From Microtetraspora niveoalba (GTDB lineage Bacteria > Actinomycetota > Actinomycetes > Streptosporangiales > Streptosporangiaceae), in contig NZ_BBYM01000010.1 in the NCBI RefSeq assembly GCF_001570405.1, forward strand, positions 137,091 to 201,090: 64,000 bases of DNA, written 5' to 3'. This document shows, piece by piece, positions 1-8,770 of this stretch. Position numbers and translations under genes: made by a program. The notes beneath the pieces were generated by a model that was not told the DNA's origin, did not search any database, and saw only the letters and a program-made list of their open reading frames with translations. The first letter of the stretch is position 1, and the number at the start of each line of letters is the position of its first letter.

Positions 1-179
1 ATCGGACGTGTCCGTACGCGTGCCGGAACACGCCCACGGCTCGCGTCCTGCGCCGCTCGTGGGTCACGGTGGCGTCGTCGTCGCGAGGGCCCAGGGCCGG
101 GCAGGTGATGCCGTGAGGCGCGGCGGGGAACCCCGTCAACGCGGGGTGCGGGAGCCCGTCCGCAGGGTGCGGGAGCCCG
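1..179. other. 3' flank of dnaA
   Basis: Sequence beyond the dnaA stop, running to the window edge. It holds a 17-bp direct repeat (144-160 and 165-181, beginning GGGTGCGGGAG), the second copy overlapping the dnaA stop codon, and a short GC-rich hairpin near 123-146 that could help end transcription. I see no DnaA box and no convincing gene. In related actinobacteria dnaN and oriC lie on this side of dnaA, so they are probably just outside the window. Confidence 0.5.
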
Positions 180-1709
180 TCACGCGCTGCGCGCGCGCTG
201 CTTGATCCGGGTCGTCAGCTCGTTGACCTGGTTGTACATCGACCGGCGCTCCGCCATCAGCGACCTGATCTTGCGCTCGGCGTGCATGACGGTCGTGTGG
301 TCGCGACCGCCGAACTGGTGACCGATCTTGGGAAGCGACAGGTCGGTGAGCTCACGGGCGAGATACATGGCGATCTGCCGGGCCGTCACCAGGGCGCGCG
401 AGCGCGAGGTCCCGCAGACGTCGTCGAGGGAGACGCCGAAGTACTCGGCGGTCGTCGACATGATGAGCGAGATGGTGATCTCGGGGGTCGTGTCCTCGCT
501 GATCAGGTCTTTGAGCACGATCTCGGTGAGCTTGATGTCCACCGACTGCCGGTTGAGGCTGGCGAACGCGGTCACCCGGATCAGCGCGCCCTCCAGCTCC
601 CGGATGTTCGTGGAGATCCGGCTGGCGATGTATTCCAGCACGTCGGGCGGCGCGGCCAGGCCCTCCTGGATCGCTTTCTTGCGCAGGATCGCGATGCGCG
701 TCTCCAGCTCGGGCGGCTGGACGTCCGTGATCAGCCCCCACTCGAAGCGGTTGCGCAGCCGGTCCTCCAGGGTGACGAGCTGCTTGGGCGCCCGGTCACT
801 GGAGATCACGATCTGCTTGCTCGCGTTGTGGAGCGTGTTGAAGGTGTGGAAGAACTCCTCCTGCGTCTGCTCCTTGCCTTCGAGGAACTGGATGTCGTCC
901 ACGAGCAGGATGTCCACAGCCCGGTAGCGGGCACGGAACCCGTCCGCCTTGTGGTCGCGGATGGAGTTGATGAAGTCGTTGGTGAACTCCTCCGAGCTCA
1001 CGTACCTGACCCGCGCGCCGTCGTACAGGCTCTGCGCGTAATGGCCGATCGCGTGCAGCAGGTGGGTCTTGCCCAGCCCCGAGTCGCCGTAGATGAACAG
1101 CGGGTTGTACGCCTTGGCCGGCGTCTCCGCGACCGCGACCGCGGCGGCGTGCGCGAACCGGTTGCTCGCGCCGATGACGAACGTCTCGAAGGTGTACTTG
1201 GCGTTCAGCCGGGCCGGCTCCCCCGCGGTGCGGCCGCCGCGGCTGTCCCACCTGTTCTGCGGCGGCTCCGCGCTCCCCGGCTGCGGTGGCTCGGGAGGAG
1301 CGACGCCGTCCTGCGGCTCCTGCGGGCCCTCCTGTGGATAGTCGGACGACGGCGGAGGCGCCGCGCCGGGGCGGGACTGCGGCCCGGGCCCGCGCTGCGG
1401 AAAGGAGGGCGAAGGGGAGAAGGAGTCGTGCTTGCGGCCGTCGCCCCCGGTCTCCTGGGGGTCGACCATCACGGCGATGCGCATCGGCCGGCCGAACTCC
1501 TGGGAGAGCGCGTGCGCGATGAGCGGCCGGAGCCGGACCTCGATGACTTCCTTGGCGAAATCGTTCGGAGCGGCGAGGAGGATGGTGTCGTTGATGAGCC
1601 CGGACGGCTGGGTCATCTGGAGAAACGCCCGCTGTTGTCCTGAAACGCCCTCATCGAGAAGGGTCCTCAGCGCGCGAGCCCACACCTCGTTGAGGTCGTC
1701 GGCCTCCAT
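180..1709 (-). CDS. dnaA: Chromosomal replication initiator DnaA
   Basis: Initiator ATPase that binds DnaA boxes, opens oriC and loads the helicase. The 509-residue protein has the four DnaA domains: an N-terminal helicase/DnaA interaction domain (about 1-85), a Pro/Gly-rich linker (about 90-160), an AAA+ core with Walker [10 protein letters not shown] near residue 208 and Walker B LLVDDIQF near 270, and a C-terminal DNA-binding domain with the signature [15 protein letters not shown] near 475. The long linker is typical of Streptomyces-type DnaA. The ATG is preceded by a purine-rich GGGAGGAG site. The gene diverges from rpmH across a region carrying DnaA boxes, which suggests autoregulation. 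Confidence 0.98.
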   Translation of the reverse strand: MEADDLNEVWARALRTLLDEGVSGQQRAFLQMTQPSGLINDTILLAAPNDFAKEVIEVRLRPLIAHALSQEFGRPMRIAVMVDPQETGGDGRKHDSFSPSPSFPQRGPGPQSRPGAAPPPSSDYPQEGPQEPQDGVAPPEPPQPGSAEPPQNRWDSRGGRTAGEPARLNAKYTFETFVIGASNRFAHAAAVAVAETPAKAYNPLFIYGDSGLGKTHLLHAIGHYAQSLYDGARVRYVSSEEFTNDFINSIRDHKADGFRARYRAVDILLVDDIQFLEGKEQTQEEFFHTFNTLHNASKQIVISSDRAPKQLVTLEDRLRNRFEWGLITDVQPPELETRIAILRKKAIQEGLAAPPDVLEYIASRISTNIRELEGALIRVTAFASLNRQSVDIKLTEIVLKDLISEDTTPEITISLIMSTTAEYFGVSLDDVCGTSRSRALVTARQIAMYLARELTDLSLPKIGHQFGGRDHTTVMHAERKIRSLMAERRSMYNQVNELTTRIKQRARSA

Positions 1710-1813
1710 GGTCGGGCACTCCTCCCTAGCGCGGCCCCCGCAGATTCGCCGCGATCCGTTCTTTCACGCAGGTCCCGGCCGGAGGCGGCCCGGCGGGACC
1801 AGCCCCCGATACG

Positions 1814-1944
1814 TGATCCACAGAGGATCCACACGTTATGCACAGGCCGTCGCAAGGTCCCGGGCGCATCCACGTTCGATGGAGGAGGGTCCGGAGGGTT
1901 GACAGTAGTGGTGTGCGCGACCTGGGTTCAAGACGTTGTCCACA
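1814..1944. promoter_or_regulatory. DnaA boxes upstream of dnaA
   Basis: Four 9-mers resembling the actinobacterial DnaA box TTGTCCACA: TGATCCACA (1814-1822), GGATCCACA (1825-1833), TTATGCACA (1836-1844) and a perfect TTGTCCACA (1936-1944), all in the plus orientation. Three are packed in 31 bp. Their place upstream of the dnaA start fits negative autoregulation by DnaA, known in Streptomyces and E. coli. The box identities are seen; the regulation is inferred. Confidence 0.75.
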
Positions 1945-2042
1945 GCCTACTGGTAGCCGTGGGCGGCTCGTGTGGGCGATGTGCGGACCAGGAGAAGAAC
2001 CCTCACGCGCGGAGAGAAGGCCACCTCCGGGCGTGCTCCGGT

Positions 2043-2072
2043 TTGACCTGTGGCAGGATCGCCCCCTAACGT
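2043..2072 (+). promoter_or_regulatory. Putative housekeeping promoter of rpmH
   Basis: TTGACC (2043-2048), 18-bp spacer, TAACGT (2067-2072): a good match to the principal-sigma -35/-10 pattern of actinobacteria, about 120 bp upstream of the rpmH start. It would drive the rpmH-rnpA-yidD-yidC cluster. Sequence match only. Confidence 0.5.
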
Positions 2073-2193
2073 GTGGAGGTCGGCTGGTCACGCGACGGCT
2101 CTTTCGCATGTCCACGCACTGGCGAGCCGCATCCTTGGAATGTTGCGCGTCCCGCGGCCTCCTGCGGGCGTATCTGAAGCCTGGAGTCCACTC

Positions 2194-2331
2194 GTGAGCA
2201 AGCGTACTTACCAGCCGAACAACCGTCGCCGCGCAAAGACCCACGGCTTCCGGCTGCGTATGCGCACGCGTGCCGGCCGTGCCATCCTGGCCGCCCGCCG
2301 TCGCAAGGGCCGCGCCGAGCTGACCGTCTGA
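2194..2331 (+). CDS. rpmH: 50S ribosomal protein L34
   Basis: 45-residue, very basic protein beginning [19 protein letters not shown], the invariant L34 N-terminus. It binds 23S rRNA in the large subunit. The GTG start is fixed by that conserved N-terminus; the open frame extends further upstream, but without homology. It is followed 68 bp later by rnpA, the universal rpmH-rnpA pair. Confidence 0.97.
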   Translation: MSKRTYQPNNRRRAKTHGFRLRMRTRAGRAILAARRRKGRAELTV

Positions 2332-2399
2332 CGAGCGAAACCGTTGTCGCCCGCCGTCCCGGTGCCGGCGGGCGACAGTCGTAGTTCGAGGAAGTTTCG

Positions 2400-2777
2400 G
2401 TGCTGCCGTCCGCGTCCCGAATGCGGCGCGGTGATGAGTTCGCCGACGCGATCCGGCGCGGGCAACGCGCCGGCCGCCCCACCCTTGTCGCGCATCTGAA
2501 CGTGCACGACACCGAGGGGCCGCCGTCGGTGGGTTTCGTCGTGAGCAAGGCCGTCGGTGACGCCGTGACCAGGAACCGGGTGAAACGCAGGCTCAGACAC
2601 CTGATGCGGACCCGACTCGACCGCCTTCCGCGAGGTAGCCTGCTTGTGGTACGCGCCAACCCTGCTGCCGCGTCCGCGCGGAGCGAGCACCTGGCCGCCG
2701 AACTCGACATCGCGCTCGATCGTTTACTCCGGCGGCGGGGGTCCACCCCGCGGACCCTTACGGATGGACGGTCATGA
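2400..2777 (+). CDS. rnpA: Ribonuclease P protein component
   Basis: Protein cofactor of RNase P, which matures tRNA 5' ends. 125 residues from a GTG start. The RNR motif [15 protein letters not shown] lies near residues 57-71, preceded by the typical GFVVSKAVG strand and an N-terminal MRRGDEF segment. Its last four bases overlap the yidD start (ATGA), so the two are translationally coupled. Confidence 0.95.
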   Translation: MLPSASRMRRGDEFADAIRRGQRAGRPTLVAHLNVHDTEGPPSVGFVVSKAVGDAVTRNRVKRRLRHLMRTRLDRLPRGSLLVVRANPAAASARSEHLAAELDIALDRLLRRRGSTPRTLTDGRS

Positions 2778-3082
2778 CAGTCGAGCAGTCGAGTCCCGGG
2801 CGAGCGGGCGCCTCCGACGTGCGACCCACCCTGGCCGCGCGTGTGCTGCTCGTCCCTATCAGGTTCTACCGGGCGTTCATCAGCCCGGCGCTCGGCCCTC
2901 GATGCCGATTCGAGCCGTCCTGTAGCGCCTACGGGCTTGAGGCCATCGCCGTACACGGAGCGGTGCGCGGATCGTGGCTGACCATCAGGCGCATCGGGCG
3001 TTGCCACCCGTTCCATCCCGGAGGTTTCGACCCGGTGCCCCCACCCCGAGGCCGGTCTCACGACACAACGCAAGGGAGCTAG
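2774..3082 (+). CDS. yidD: Membrane protein insertion efficiency factor YidD
   Basis: 102-residue member of the YidD (DUF37) family, which helps YidC insert inner-membrane proteins. The family core [20 protein letters not shown] is followed by CSAYGLEA and [15 protein letters not shown], with the three conserved cysteines present. The start overlaps the end of rnpA by four bases and yidC begins five bases after its stop, forming a compact rnpA-yidD-yidC unit. Confidence 0.93.
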   Translation: MTVEQSSPGRAGASDVRPTLAARVLLVPIRFYRAFISPALGPRCRFEPSCSAYGLEAIAVHGAVRGSWLTIRRIGRCHPFHPGGFDPVPPPRGRSHDTTQGS

Positions 3083-3086
3083 CTCG

Positions 3087-4037
3087 GTGGAGCTGTCATT
3101 CCTCAACTGGCTGTATACCGCCGTGGCATGGGTGATCACCCAGATCCACGCCGGTTACAGCACCTTCCTCGCCCCGGACAGCGGGTTGACCTGGGCGCTG
3201 ACCATCATCACGCTCACCGTGCTGATGCGCCTGCTGATCTTCCCCCTCTTCCTCAAGCAGATGCGCTCGTCGAGGAAGATGCAGGAGCTCGCTCCCAAGG
3301 TGCAGGAGCTGCGCAAGCGCTACAAGAACGACAAGCAGCGCATGAACCAGGAGGTCATGCGCGTCTACCAGGAGGCGGGCGCCAACCCGCTCGGTGGCTG
3401 TCTGCCCATCGTCGCGCAGTTCCCGATCTTCATCTCCATGTTCACGGTCCTCCGGGCGATCGCCGAGGACCAGGACAAGTTCGGTATGACCAAGGAGCTG
3501 GTGGACAGCGCGCGGCACGCGCACATCCTCGGCGCCCCGCTGCCCGCGACGTTCTTCACGAGCAGCGCCGACATCGAGGCGTTCGGCGCCGACCCGGTCA
3601 TGACGAAGATCGTCCTCGCGTGCTTCGTCGCGATCAGCTCGCTCACCACGTTCCTCACGGTGCGGCAGAGCGTGAAGCGGTCGATGCAGCAGATGGTCGA
3701 CAACCCGATGGCGCAGCAGCAGAAGATCCTGATGTACATCTCGCCGCTGTTCGCCATCTTCAGCCTCAACTTCCAGCTCGGTCTGATCCTCTACTGGGTC
3801 ACCACCAACGTGTGGACGCTCAGCCAGCAGCACTGGTTCTACAGCCGTCACCCGATGCCGGTCGTGGACGAGAAAGGGAACGTGACGACGCCGCCGCCTT
3901 CCCACGGCGTCTTCAGCAAGGTGCTGGGCAAACCGAAGACCCCCTCGGCTCCTCCCGCTCCGCCGGAGCCTAAGATCGTCCGTCAGCAGCCGTCGCGTCA
4001 GTCGCGTAGCAAGCGGACCGGCAGCAAGAAGTCGTAG
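3087..4037 (+). CDS. yidC: Membrane protein insertase YidC
   Basis: 316-residue Oxa1/YidC insertase of the Gram-positive type, without the large periplasmic domain of E. coli YidC. It has hydrophobic segments near 8-24, 35-57 (with the conserved membrane arginine in VLMRLLIFPL), 105-122, 175-192 and 218-240, and the conserved GGCLPIVAQFPIF motif near 103-115. A strongly basic Pro/Lys/Arg tail (from about 270) could contact ribosomes. The GTG start follows an AGGGAGC ribosome site. jag follows 18 bp downstream. Confidence 0.95.
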   Translation: MELSFLNWLYTAVAWVITQIHAGYSTFLAPDSGLTWALTIITLTVLMRLLIFPLFLKQMRSSRKMQELAPKVQELRKRYKNDKQRMNQEVMRVYQEAGANPLGGCLPIVAQFPIFISMFTVLRAIAEDQDKFGMTKELVDSARHAHILGAPLPATFFTSSADIEAFGADPVMTKIVLACFVAISSLTTFLTVRQSVKRSMQQMVDNPMAQQQKILMYISPLFAIFSLNFQLGLILYWVTTNVWTLSQQHWFYSRHPMPVVDEKGNVTTPPPSHGVFSKVLGKPKTPSAPPAPPEPKIVRQQPSRQSRSKRTGSKKS

Positions 4038-4055
4038 GAGAAGGAGAGACCGGAC

Positions 4056-4550
4056 GTGACCGAAGCCGAGGAGAGCGTCAAGCCTGCTCCCGACGTCGCC
4101 GCCCTGGAACAGGAAGGTGAGATCGCCGCCGACTACGTCGAGGGGCTGTTGGACATCGCCGACATCGACGGCGATATCGACATGGATGTCGAGGGCGACC
4201 GCGCGGTCGTTTCAGTGGTCGGCGTCAAGGGAAGCGACCTGGTCGGCCCCGGCGGCGAGGTGCTGGAGGCGCTCCAGGAGCTCACCCGGCTCGCCGTACA
4301 CCGCCAGACCGGCGAGCGGTCCCGGCTCATGCTCGACATCGGCGGTTATCGGGAGCGCCGCAGGGCCGAGCTGACCAAGATCGGCGCCGCCGCCGCGGAC
4401 GACGTGAAGCGGAGCGGCGAGCCCAAGGCGCTCCAGGCGATGACCCCGTTCGAGCGGAAGATCGTGCACGACGCGGTCGCCGCGGCCGGCCTCCGCAGCG
4501 AGTCCGAGGGCGAGGAGCCCCGGCGTTTCGTCGTCGTGCTTCCCGCGTAG
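4056..4550 (+). CDS. jag: RNA-binding protein Jag/KhpB (KH-R3H)
   Basis: 164 residues with a KH-like RNA-binding domain (about 30-100, with the GPGGEVLEALQELTR loop) and a C-terminal R3H domain (about 100-160) carrying ERKIVHDAV, the R-x3-H signature. The N-terminal Jag_N domain of Bacillus homologues is missing, as is usual in actinobacteria. It is always linked to yidC. It is thought to bind RNA and affect cell division or envelope homeostasis. Acidic N-terminus; GTG start after GAAGGAGAG. Confidence 0.92.
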   Translation: MTEAEESVKPAPDVAALEQEGEIAADYVEGLLDIADIDGDIDMDVEGDRAVVSVVGVKGSDLVGPGGEVLEALQELTRLAVHRQTGERSRLMLDIGGYRERRRAELTKIGAAAADDVKRSGEPKALQAMTPFERKIVHDAVAAAGLRSESEGEEPRRFVVVLPA

Positions 4551-4566
4551 TCCCGCTTTCGCATCG

Positions 4567-4600
4567 AAGGCCGTCGATCCTCCGAGGGTCGGCGGCCTTT
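4567..4600 (+). terminator. Hairpin after jag
   Basis: Stem AAGGCCG ... CGGCCTT around a partly paired 19-base centre, ending in TTT. It lies just past the jag stop and probably ends the rpmH-jag transcript ahead of rsmG. Confidence 0.6.
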
Positions 4601-4794
4601 GCCGTACCCGGCGGAGGAACGCGAGCCACCGCGGAAGGTATCGAGAGCGCAGGGAAGGAACCATCAGCGGGATCTCCCGCGAGCCCCGTGGGCCGGGATC
4701 GGCGAGAGGTGTGCTGGAACGGAAGCGACCATGAAGCCCCGGCCGGAGCGGGGCGGCTACCCTTACCCCGAGAGCATCCATAGATGAGTGAGTG

Positions 4795-5484
4795 ATGACG
4801 GAAAGCAACGAACTGCCCGAGGCGCCCGCGATGGCGCGAGAGGTGTTCACCGGTGAGGCATTGGGCAGAGCCGAGGCGTTCGCGAAGCTGCTCGCGGGCC
4901 CCGGTGTGGTACGCGGACTGATCGGGCCACGCGAGGTCCCCCGGATCTGGGATCGCCATCTGCTCAACTGCGCGGTGGTGGCGGAGGCCATCCCCGAGGG
5001 CGTGCGACTGGTGGACATCGGTTCCGGCGCCGGCCTGCCCGGTCTGGTCCTGGCGATCGTCCGCCCCGACATCACGGTGACGTTGCTCGAACCGCTGCTG
5101 CGCCGTACCACCTATTTGGGGGAGTGCGTGGAGGCGCTGGAGCTGGGCAACGTGGAAGTGCTGCGCGGCCGGGCCGAGGAACTGGCGCGCAAGCGCGTTT
5201 TCGACGTCGCCACGGCGCGTGCGGTGGCCCCGCTTGACCGCCTGCTTGCCTGGTCCATGCCTCTTCTTGAGGAGGGCGGCGAGCTTCTCGCGATGAAGGG
5301 CGAGCGTGCGGCCGAGGAGCTCGACGCGGCCGGGCCGCAACTCAAGGCGTACGGGGCGCGTAGCGCCGAGCTTGTTACGGTGGGGCACGGTAAGGTCGAG
5401 CCGCCGACCACTCTCGTTCGCGTCGTCGCGGGCCGATCCCCTGAGCGGAGTGGGAAGGGCGCGCGGCACCGACGGAAGAGGTGA
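4795..5484 (+). CDS. rsmG: 16S rRNA (guanine527-N7)-methyltransferase RsmG
   Basis: SAM-dependent methyltransferase acting on G527 of 16S rRNA (formerly GidB). 229 residues. The SAM-binding loop VDIGSGAGLPGLVLAI lies near 75-90, with LLEPLLRRTTYL and an ATARAVAPLDRLL motif downstream; the C-terminus is basic. A GTG three bases earlier (4792) could also be the start; no strong ribosome site separates the two. It lies between jag and parA, as in other actinobacteria. Confidence 0.94.
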   Translation: MTESNELPEAPAMAREVFTGEALGRAEAFAKLLAGPGVVRGLIGPREVPRIWDRHLLNCAVVAEAIPEGVRLVDIGSGAGLPGLVLAIVRPDITVTLLEPLLRRTTYLGECVEALELGNVEVLRGRAEELARKRVFDVATARAVAPLDRLLAWSMPLLEEGGELLAMKGERAAEELDAAGPQLKAYGARSAELVTVGHGKVEPPTTLVRVVAGRSPERSGKGARHRRKR

Positions 5485-5624
5485 GGGTCGTGGCGGGTGC
5501 GGCTGGGGGCCTGGGTTGGCCGGAGAATCACATCGCCGTACCCTTGGAGATCGCGTCGGTAGGTCGGCCATCGGGGGTCGGCTGGCCTTTTATCTCTGTT
5601 TCGCAGGGTGAAAGGACGACCACC

Positions 5625-6563
5625 GTGTCCCAGACCCCCCTTAATCCCGGTGATTCCCCGCTGGTACGAGAGGCACTGAGCTCTGTGGTTTCACGTGAAA
5701 CAGCGACGGCCGCTCCGGCGGCCGCGCCTTCGATTGGATACTCCACACGGGACGAGGAGGCGTGGCCCCGCCCCCCGAAGTGCCGAGTGATGACGGTGGC
5801 GAACCAGAAGGGCGGCGTCGGAAAGACCACGACGACCGTGAATTTGGCCGCCGCCCTCTCCATGCACGGGCAGCGCGTGCTGGTGGTCGACCTTGACCCT
5901 CAGGGCAATGCCTCGACGGCGTTGGCGACCGAACACCGGTCGGGGGTGCCGTCGGTTTATCAGGTGCTGGTGGACAATCTCCCGTTGGATTCGATTGTGA
6001 AGCCGGTCCCGGAGATGCCGAACCTCTATTGCGCTCCGGCGACACTGGATCTCGCGGGTGCGGAGATCGAGCTGGTGCCGATGGTCGGCCGCGAGACCCG
6101 GTTGAAGCGGGCGTTGAGCGCGTTCGACTCGATGGAGCTGGACTACATTCTGATCGACTGCCCGCCGTCACTCGGACTTCTCACGGTGAACGCGATGGCG
6201 GCGGCGCAGGAAGTGCTCATCCCGATCCAGTGTGAGTACTACGCGCTCGAAGGGCTCACCCAGCTTATGCAGAACGTCGAGCTGGTGCGGGTTCACCTGA
6301 ACCAGGAGCTGAACGTCTCGACGATCCTCTTGACCATGTACGACGGGCGTACCCGCCTGGCTTCCCAGGTCGCCGAGGAGGTGCGGTCACACTTCGGGGA
6401 CACGGTGCTCAAGGCGGTCATCCCGAGAAGTGTCCGCGTGTCGGAGGCGCCCAGCTACAGCCAGTCGGTCATCACGTATGACCCCGGTTCGAGCGGGGCG
6501 CTGGCGTACAAGGAGGCCGCGCGCGAGATGGCGCACCGCGGCGCGGCGGTAGCGGGGGCATAG
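5625..6563 (+). CDS. parA: Chromosome partitioning ATPase ParA
   Basis: Soj/ParA-type Walker ATPase that works with ParB to separate origins. Deviant Walker A KGGVGKTTTTVNL, then DLDPQGNAS and the Walker B region YILIDCPPSLGLL. The frame is open from 5481, but a GTG at 5625 follows AAAGGAC and gives 312 residues with a poorly conserved 60-residue N-terminal tail, as in Streptomyces. That tail is encoded across a parS site (5688-5701). A downstream start at the ATG before TVANQKGG is less likely. Confidence 0.95.
   Translation: MSQTPLNPGDSPLVREALSSVVSRETATAAPAAAPSIGYSTRDEEAWPRPPKCRVMTVANQKGGVGKTTTTVNLAAALSMHGQRVLVVDLDPQGNASTALATEHRSGVPSVYQVLVDNLPLDSIVKPVPEMPNLYCAPATLDLAGAEIELVPMVGRETRLKRALSAFDSMELDYILIDCPPSLGLLTVNAMAAAQEVLIPIQCEYYALEGLTQLMQNVELVRVHLNQELNVSTILLTMYDGRTRLASQVAEEVRSHFGDTVLKAVIPRSVRVSEAPSYSQSVITYDPGSSGALAYKEAAREMAHRGAAVAGA
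5688..5701. promoter_or_regulatory. parS: parS site 1 (inside parA)
   Basis: GTTTCACGTGAAAC, the 14-bp core of the bacterial parS centromere, read in frame as part of Val-Ser-Arg-Glu-Thr in the ParA N-terminal tail. ParB would nucleate and spread from here. Confidence 0.95.
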
Positions 6564-6614
6564 CGGGTTGCGGGCACGGAATGAGCCCGCGCGGCGGTAA
6601 CCTCTCGTGGTGGA

Positions 6615-6644
6615 GTGCCCGGCGACTCTGAGATCGCTGGGCAC
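6615..6644 (+). terminator. Hairpin between parA and parB
   Basis: Stem GTGCCCGGCGA / TCGCTGGGCAC (one mismatch) with an 8-base loop, followed by TGCCTTT. It could end or attenuate the parA transcript, giving parB partly separate expression. About 40 bp remain to the parB start. Confidence 0.6.
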
Positions 6645-6683
6645 TGCCTTTCGTACGGTGTTGTGCGGTGTTAAGGAGCAGCG

Positions 6684-7640
6684 GTGTCTCAGCAGCGTCG
6701 GGGACTGGGCAAGGGGCTTGGGGCACTGATTCCCACCGGGCCGATCGTCGAGCCGACGATCGCGGCCGGGCCGCCGGCGGCGGAGCCTGCCGACACCGGT
6801 CTCCGGCCGGTCGAGGGAGCCTACTTCCAGGAGGTCCCACTCGAGGCGATCGTGCCCAACCCGCGCCAGCCGCGTGACGTGTTCGACGAGGAGCGCCTGG
6901 ACGAGTTGGCCACCTCCATCTCCGAGGTCGGCCTGCTTCAACCGGTCGTCCTACGCGCCAGCGGAGACGGCCGATTCGAGCTGGTGATGGGGGAGCGGCG
7001 GTGGCGCGCCTCGAAGCTCGCCGGCCTGGAGAAGATCCCCGCGATCGTCCGCAGCACCCAGGACGACGAGATGCTCCGCGAAGCGCTGATCGAGAACCTT
7101 CAGCGCGAGCAGCTCAACGCCCTGGAGGAGGGGGCGGCGTATCGCCAGCTCCTCGATGACTTCGGGGCCACCCACGAGGTCCTGGCCAAGAAGGTCGGTC
7201 GGTCGCGCTCGCACATCACCAACACCCTCCGGCTGCTCAATCTGCCGTCGAACGTCCAGCTCCGGCTGGCGGCGGGGACGATCAGCGCGGGACACGCCCG
7301 CGCGCTGCTCGCTCTGGACGATCCGGCGGCGCAGGAGCGGCTGGCGACGCGCATCGTCGCTGAGGGCCTCTCGGTCCGTACGGTCGAAGAGATCGTCGCC
7401 CTCGGTGAGGCCACCGCAGGACCGGCCCCGCGCAAGCCGCGTGAGAAGAAGCCGGCGGCCCCCGCGCTCCGCAGGCTGGCGGAGCAGCTTTCCGATCACT
7501 TCGAGACCCGGGTGAAGGTCGACCTGGGTTCCCGCAAGGGACGTATCGTCGTCGAGTTCTCCACGATCGACGATCTGGAGCGCATCATCGGCACGATGGC
7601 GCCTGAAACGGTCGCCAGCGTACGCGACGGCGACGAATAG
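6684..7640 (+). CDS. parB: Chromosome partitioning protein ParB
   Basis: 318-residue CTP-dependent parS-binding clamp. The N-terminal RGLGKGLGALIP box contacts ParA; the CTP pocket motif GERRWRASKLAG lies near 99-110 and ENLQREQLNALEEG near 135-148; the helix-turn-helix LAKKVGRSRSHITNTL lies near 167-182; the C-terminal segment (about 265-315) should dimerise. GTG start after AAGGAGC. Three parS sites lie within 2 kb on either side. Confidence 0.97.
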   Translation: MSQQRRGLGKGLGALIPTGPIVEPTIAAGPPAAEPADTGLRPVEGAYFQEVPLEAIVPNPRQPRDVFDEERLDELATSISEVGLLQPVVLRASGDGRFELVMGERRWRASKLAGLEKIPAIVRSTQDDEMLREALIENLQREQLNALEEGAAYRQLLDDFGATHEVLAKKVGRSRSHITNTLRLLNLPSNVQLRLAAGTISAGHARALLALDDPAAQERLATRIVAEGLSVRTVEEIVALGEATAGPAPRKPREKKPAAPALRRLAEQLSDHFETRVKVDLGSRKGRIVVEFSTIDDLERIIGTMAPETVASVRDGDE

Positions 7641-7653
7641 TCAGAGCTTGTGC

Positions 7654-7685
7654 GCGCGCTGTGTTTCACGTGAAACACAGCGCGC
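7654..7685. promoter_or_regulatory. parS: parS site 2 within a 32-bp palindrome after parB
   Basis: The 16-bp consensus TGTTTCACGTGAAACA (7662-7677) sits at the centre of a perfect 32-bp inverted repeat whose arms extend outward as GCGCGCTG / CAGCGCGC. It starts 14 bp past the parB stop, so the RNA could also fold as the parB terminator hairpin, although no T-run follows. Confidence 0.95.
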
Positions 7686-8276
7686 AGGTCAAGGGTGAGA
7701 AGCATGTCTCCGCACGCCTGACCCGGCCGTTGCCTGCGGCTTGGACACGCGGGGGAGCCGTCGCGTGGTCGGTGCCGGTACTGGTGCCGCCTGGTGTGTG
7801 ATGACGAATCGGCGCTGCCCCGCTTGAGCGGCGCTGTGATGGGGACGGGTGCCCCACATCACGGAGTACGCCGCGATTGCGGAGGCGAGGGCGCGGCACC
7901 GCATCGGCGGGCAGGCGGCCACTGATCTGGCGGCGCGGCAGAAGACTGCGGCGAATCCATCCTGCAAACCGGCTGCCTCGCAGCCCTCCGGCGGACGTAC
8001 TGTACGACTGCGCCGTCGGCCACACGATCTGGGCGGGTTCTTCGCTCCCGCCCGCCCATCGCCGGAGGAGGCCGAGGCGTGCGCCGTGACGGCCCTCGCC
8101 CGTCCGTGGCTTGGCGCGGCACAGCAGGTGAGTACTTCTCCGGTCGGCCGTCACGGTGGCCGGTGAGCGTCGCGGCGAGCCAGGATCTGACGGACGGGGC
8201 GAACACGGTCGACATCTCGTCTCCTCTGCGAGAGGTCGTCTGTGTGGGGGGCCGTTTCGTGCGGCATCCCAGGGGA

Positions 8277-8650
8277 CCGGGCAGGCACGTAATCCCAGAG
8301 GGACCTGGCGGACGGCGACACTCCCGGCTGTGTGCCTGGGAGGAAGCGCAGCGGCGAGATCTGCGGTGCGCGCGGCATCAACCCCGGGGTCGCGGAATTT
8401 CGGGGATGGGGCGGACCGGGGCGGCGAGAGCGGCGAGGGCCCGCGGGCCGCACACTTCCGATGGACCGGTCGCCCCGGCGAAGCGCCGCCCCTTCCAACC
8501 GGACAGGCGTGCAATCCCAGAGAGACCTAGCGGACCGGCACCCTGCCCGTCCGCGTGCCCTGGGCCGGGGGAGTGCAGCGGCGAGATCTGCGCCCGGGCG
8601 CGGGACTGGCGAAGTCACCGAGTCCCGGGGTGAGGCGGACGGGGGCGGCG
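8277..8650. repeat. Degenerate direct repeat, two copies about 225 bp apart
   Basis: Copy A runs about 8277-8430 and copy B about 8500-8650. Shared blocks include AATCCCAGAG followed by GACCT and GCGGAC, then CAGCGGCGAGATCTGCG, and a closing GGGGCGGCGAG. Intervening bases diverge. No open frame is maintained across both copies. Confidence 0.75.
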
Positions 8651-8707
8651 AGATGCCCCGTCCGGAGGGCGGCAGGGGAGCTTTTGGAAGGGGGGATGGG
8701 GGGAGGG

Positions 8708-8721
8708 GTTTCACGTGAAAC
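8708..8721. promoter_or_regulatory. parS: parS site 3
   Basis: GTTTCACGTGAAAC in the gene-poor region about 1 kb after parS site 2. It is the third consensus site in 3 kb; by eye I see no exact copy elsewhere in the window. Confidence 0.94.
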
Positions 8722-8770
8722 ACGGGAGGGGCTGGCCTCCGGCCAGGATCCGTCCAAGAGCCCGGCTGCA

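Larger units (their letters stand above)
1710..2193. other. dnaA-rpmH divergent intergenic region
   Basis: 484 bp without a gene, separating dnaA (minus) from rpmH (plus). It contains four DnaA-box-like 9-mers on the dnaA-proximal side (1814-1944) and a likely rpmH promoter at 2043-2072. A TTGACA hexamer at 1899-1904 has no good partner -10. This is the conserved bidirectional regulatory region; in this group of bacteria the replication origin itself normally lies on the other side of dnaA. Confidence 0.7.

Noticed and set aside
282..1643. 453-residue open frame on the plus strand across dnaA
   Set aside because: Antisense shadow of dnaA; its His/Arg/Val-rich translation has no family features.
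1814..1944. Replication origin itself
   Set aside because: Only four boxes with no long cluster; in Streptomyces-type chromosomes the many-box oriC is between dnaA and dnaN, outside this window.
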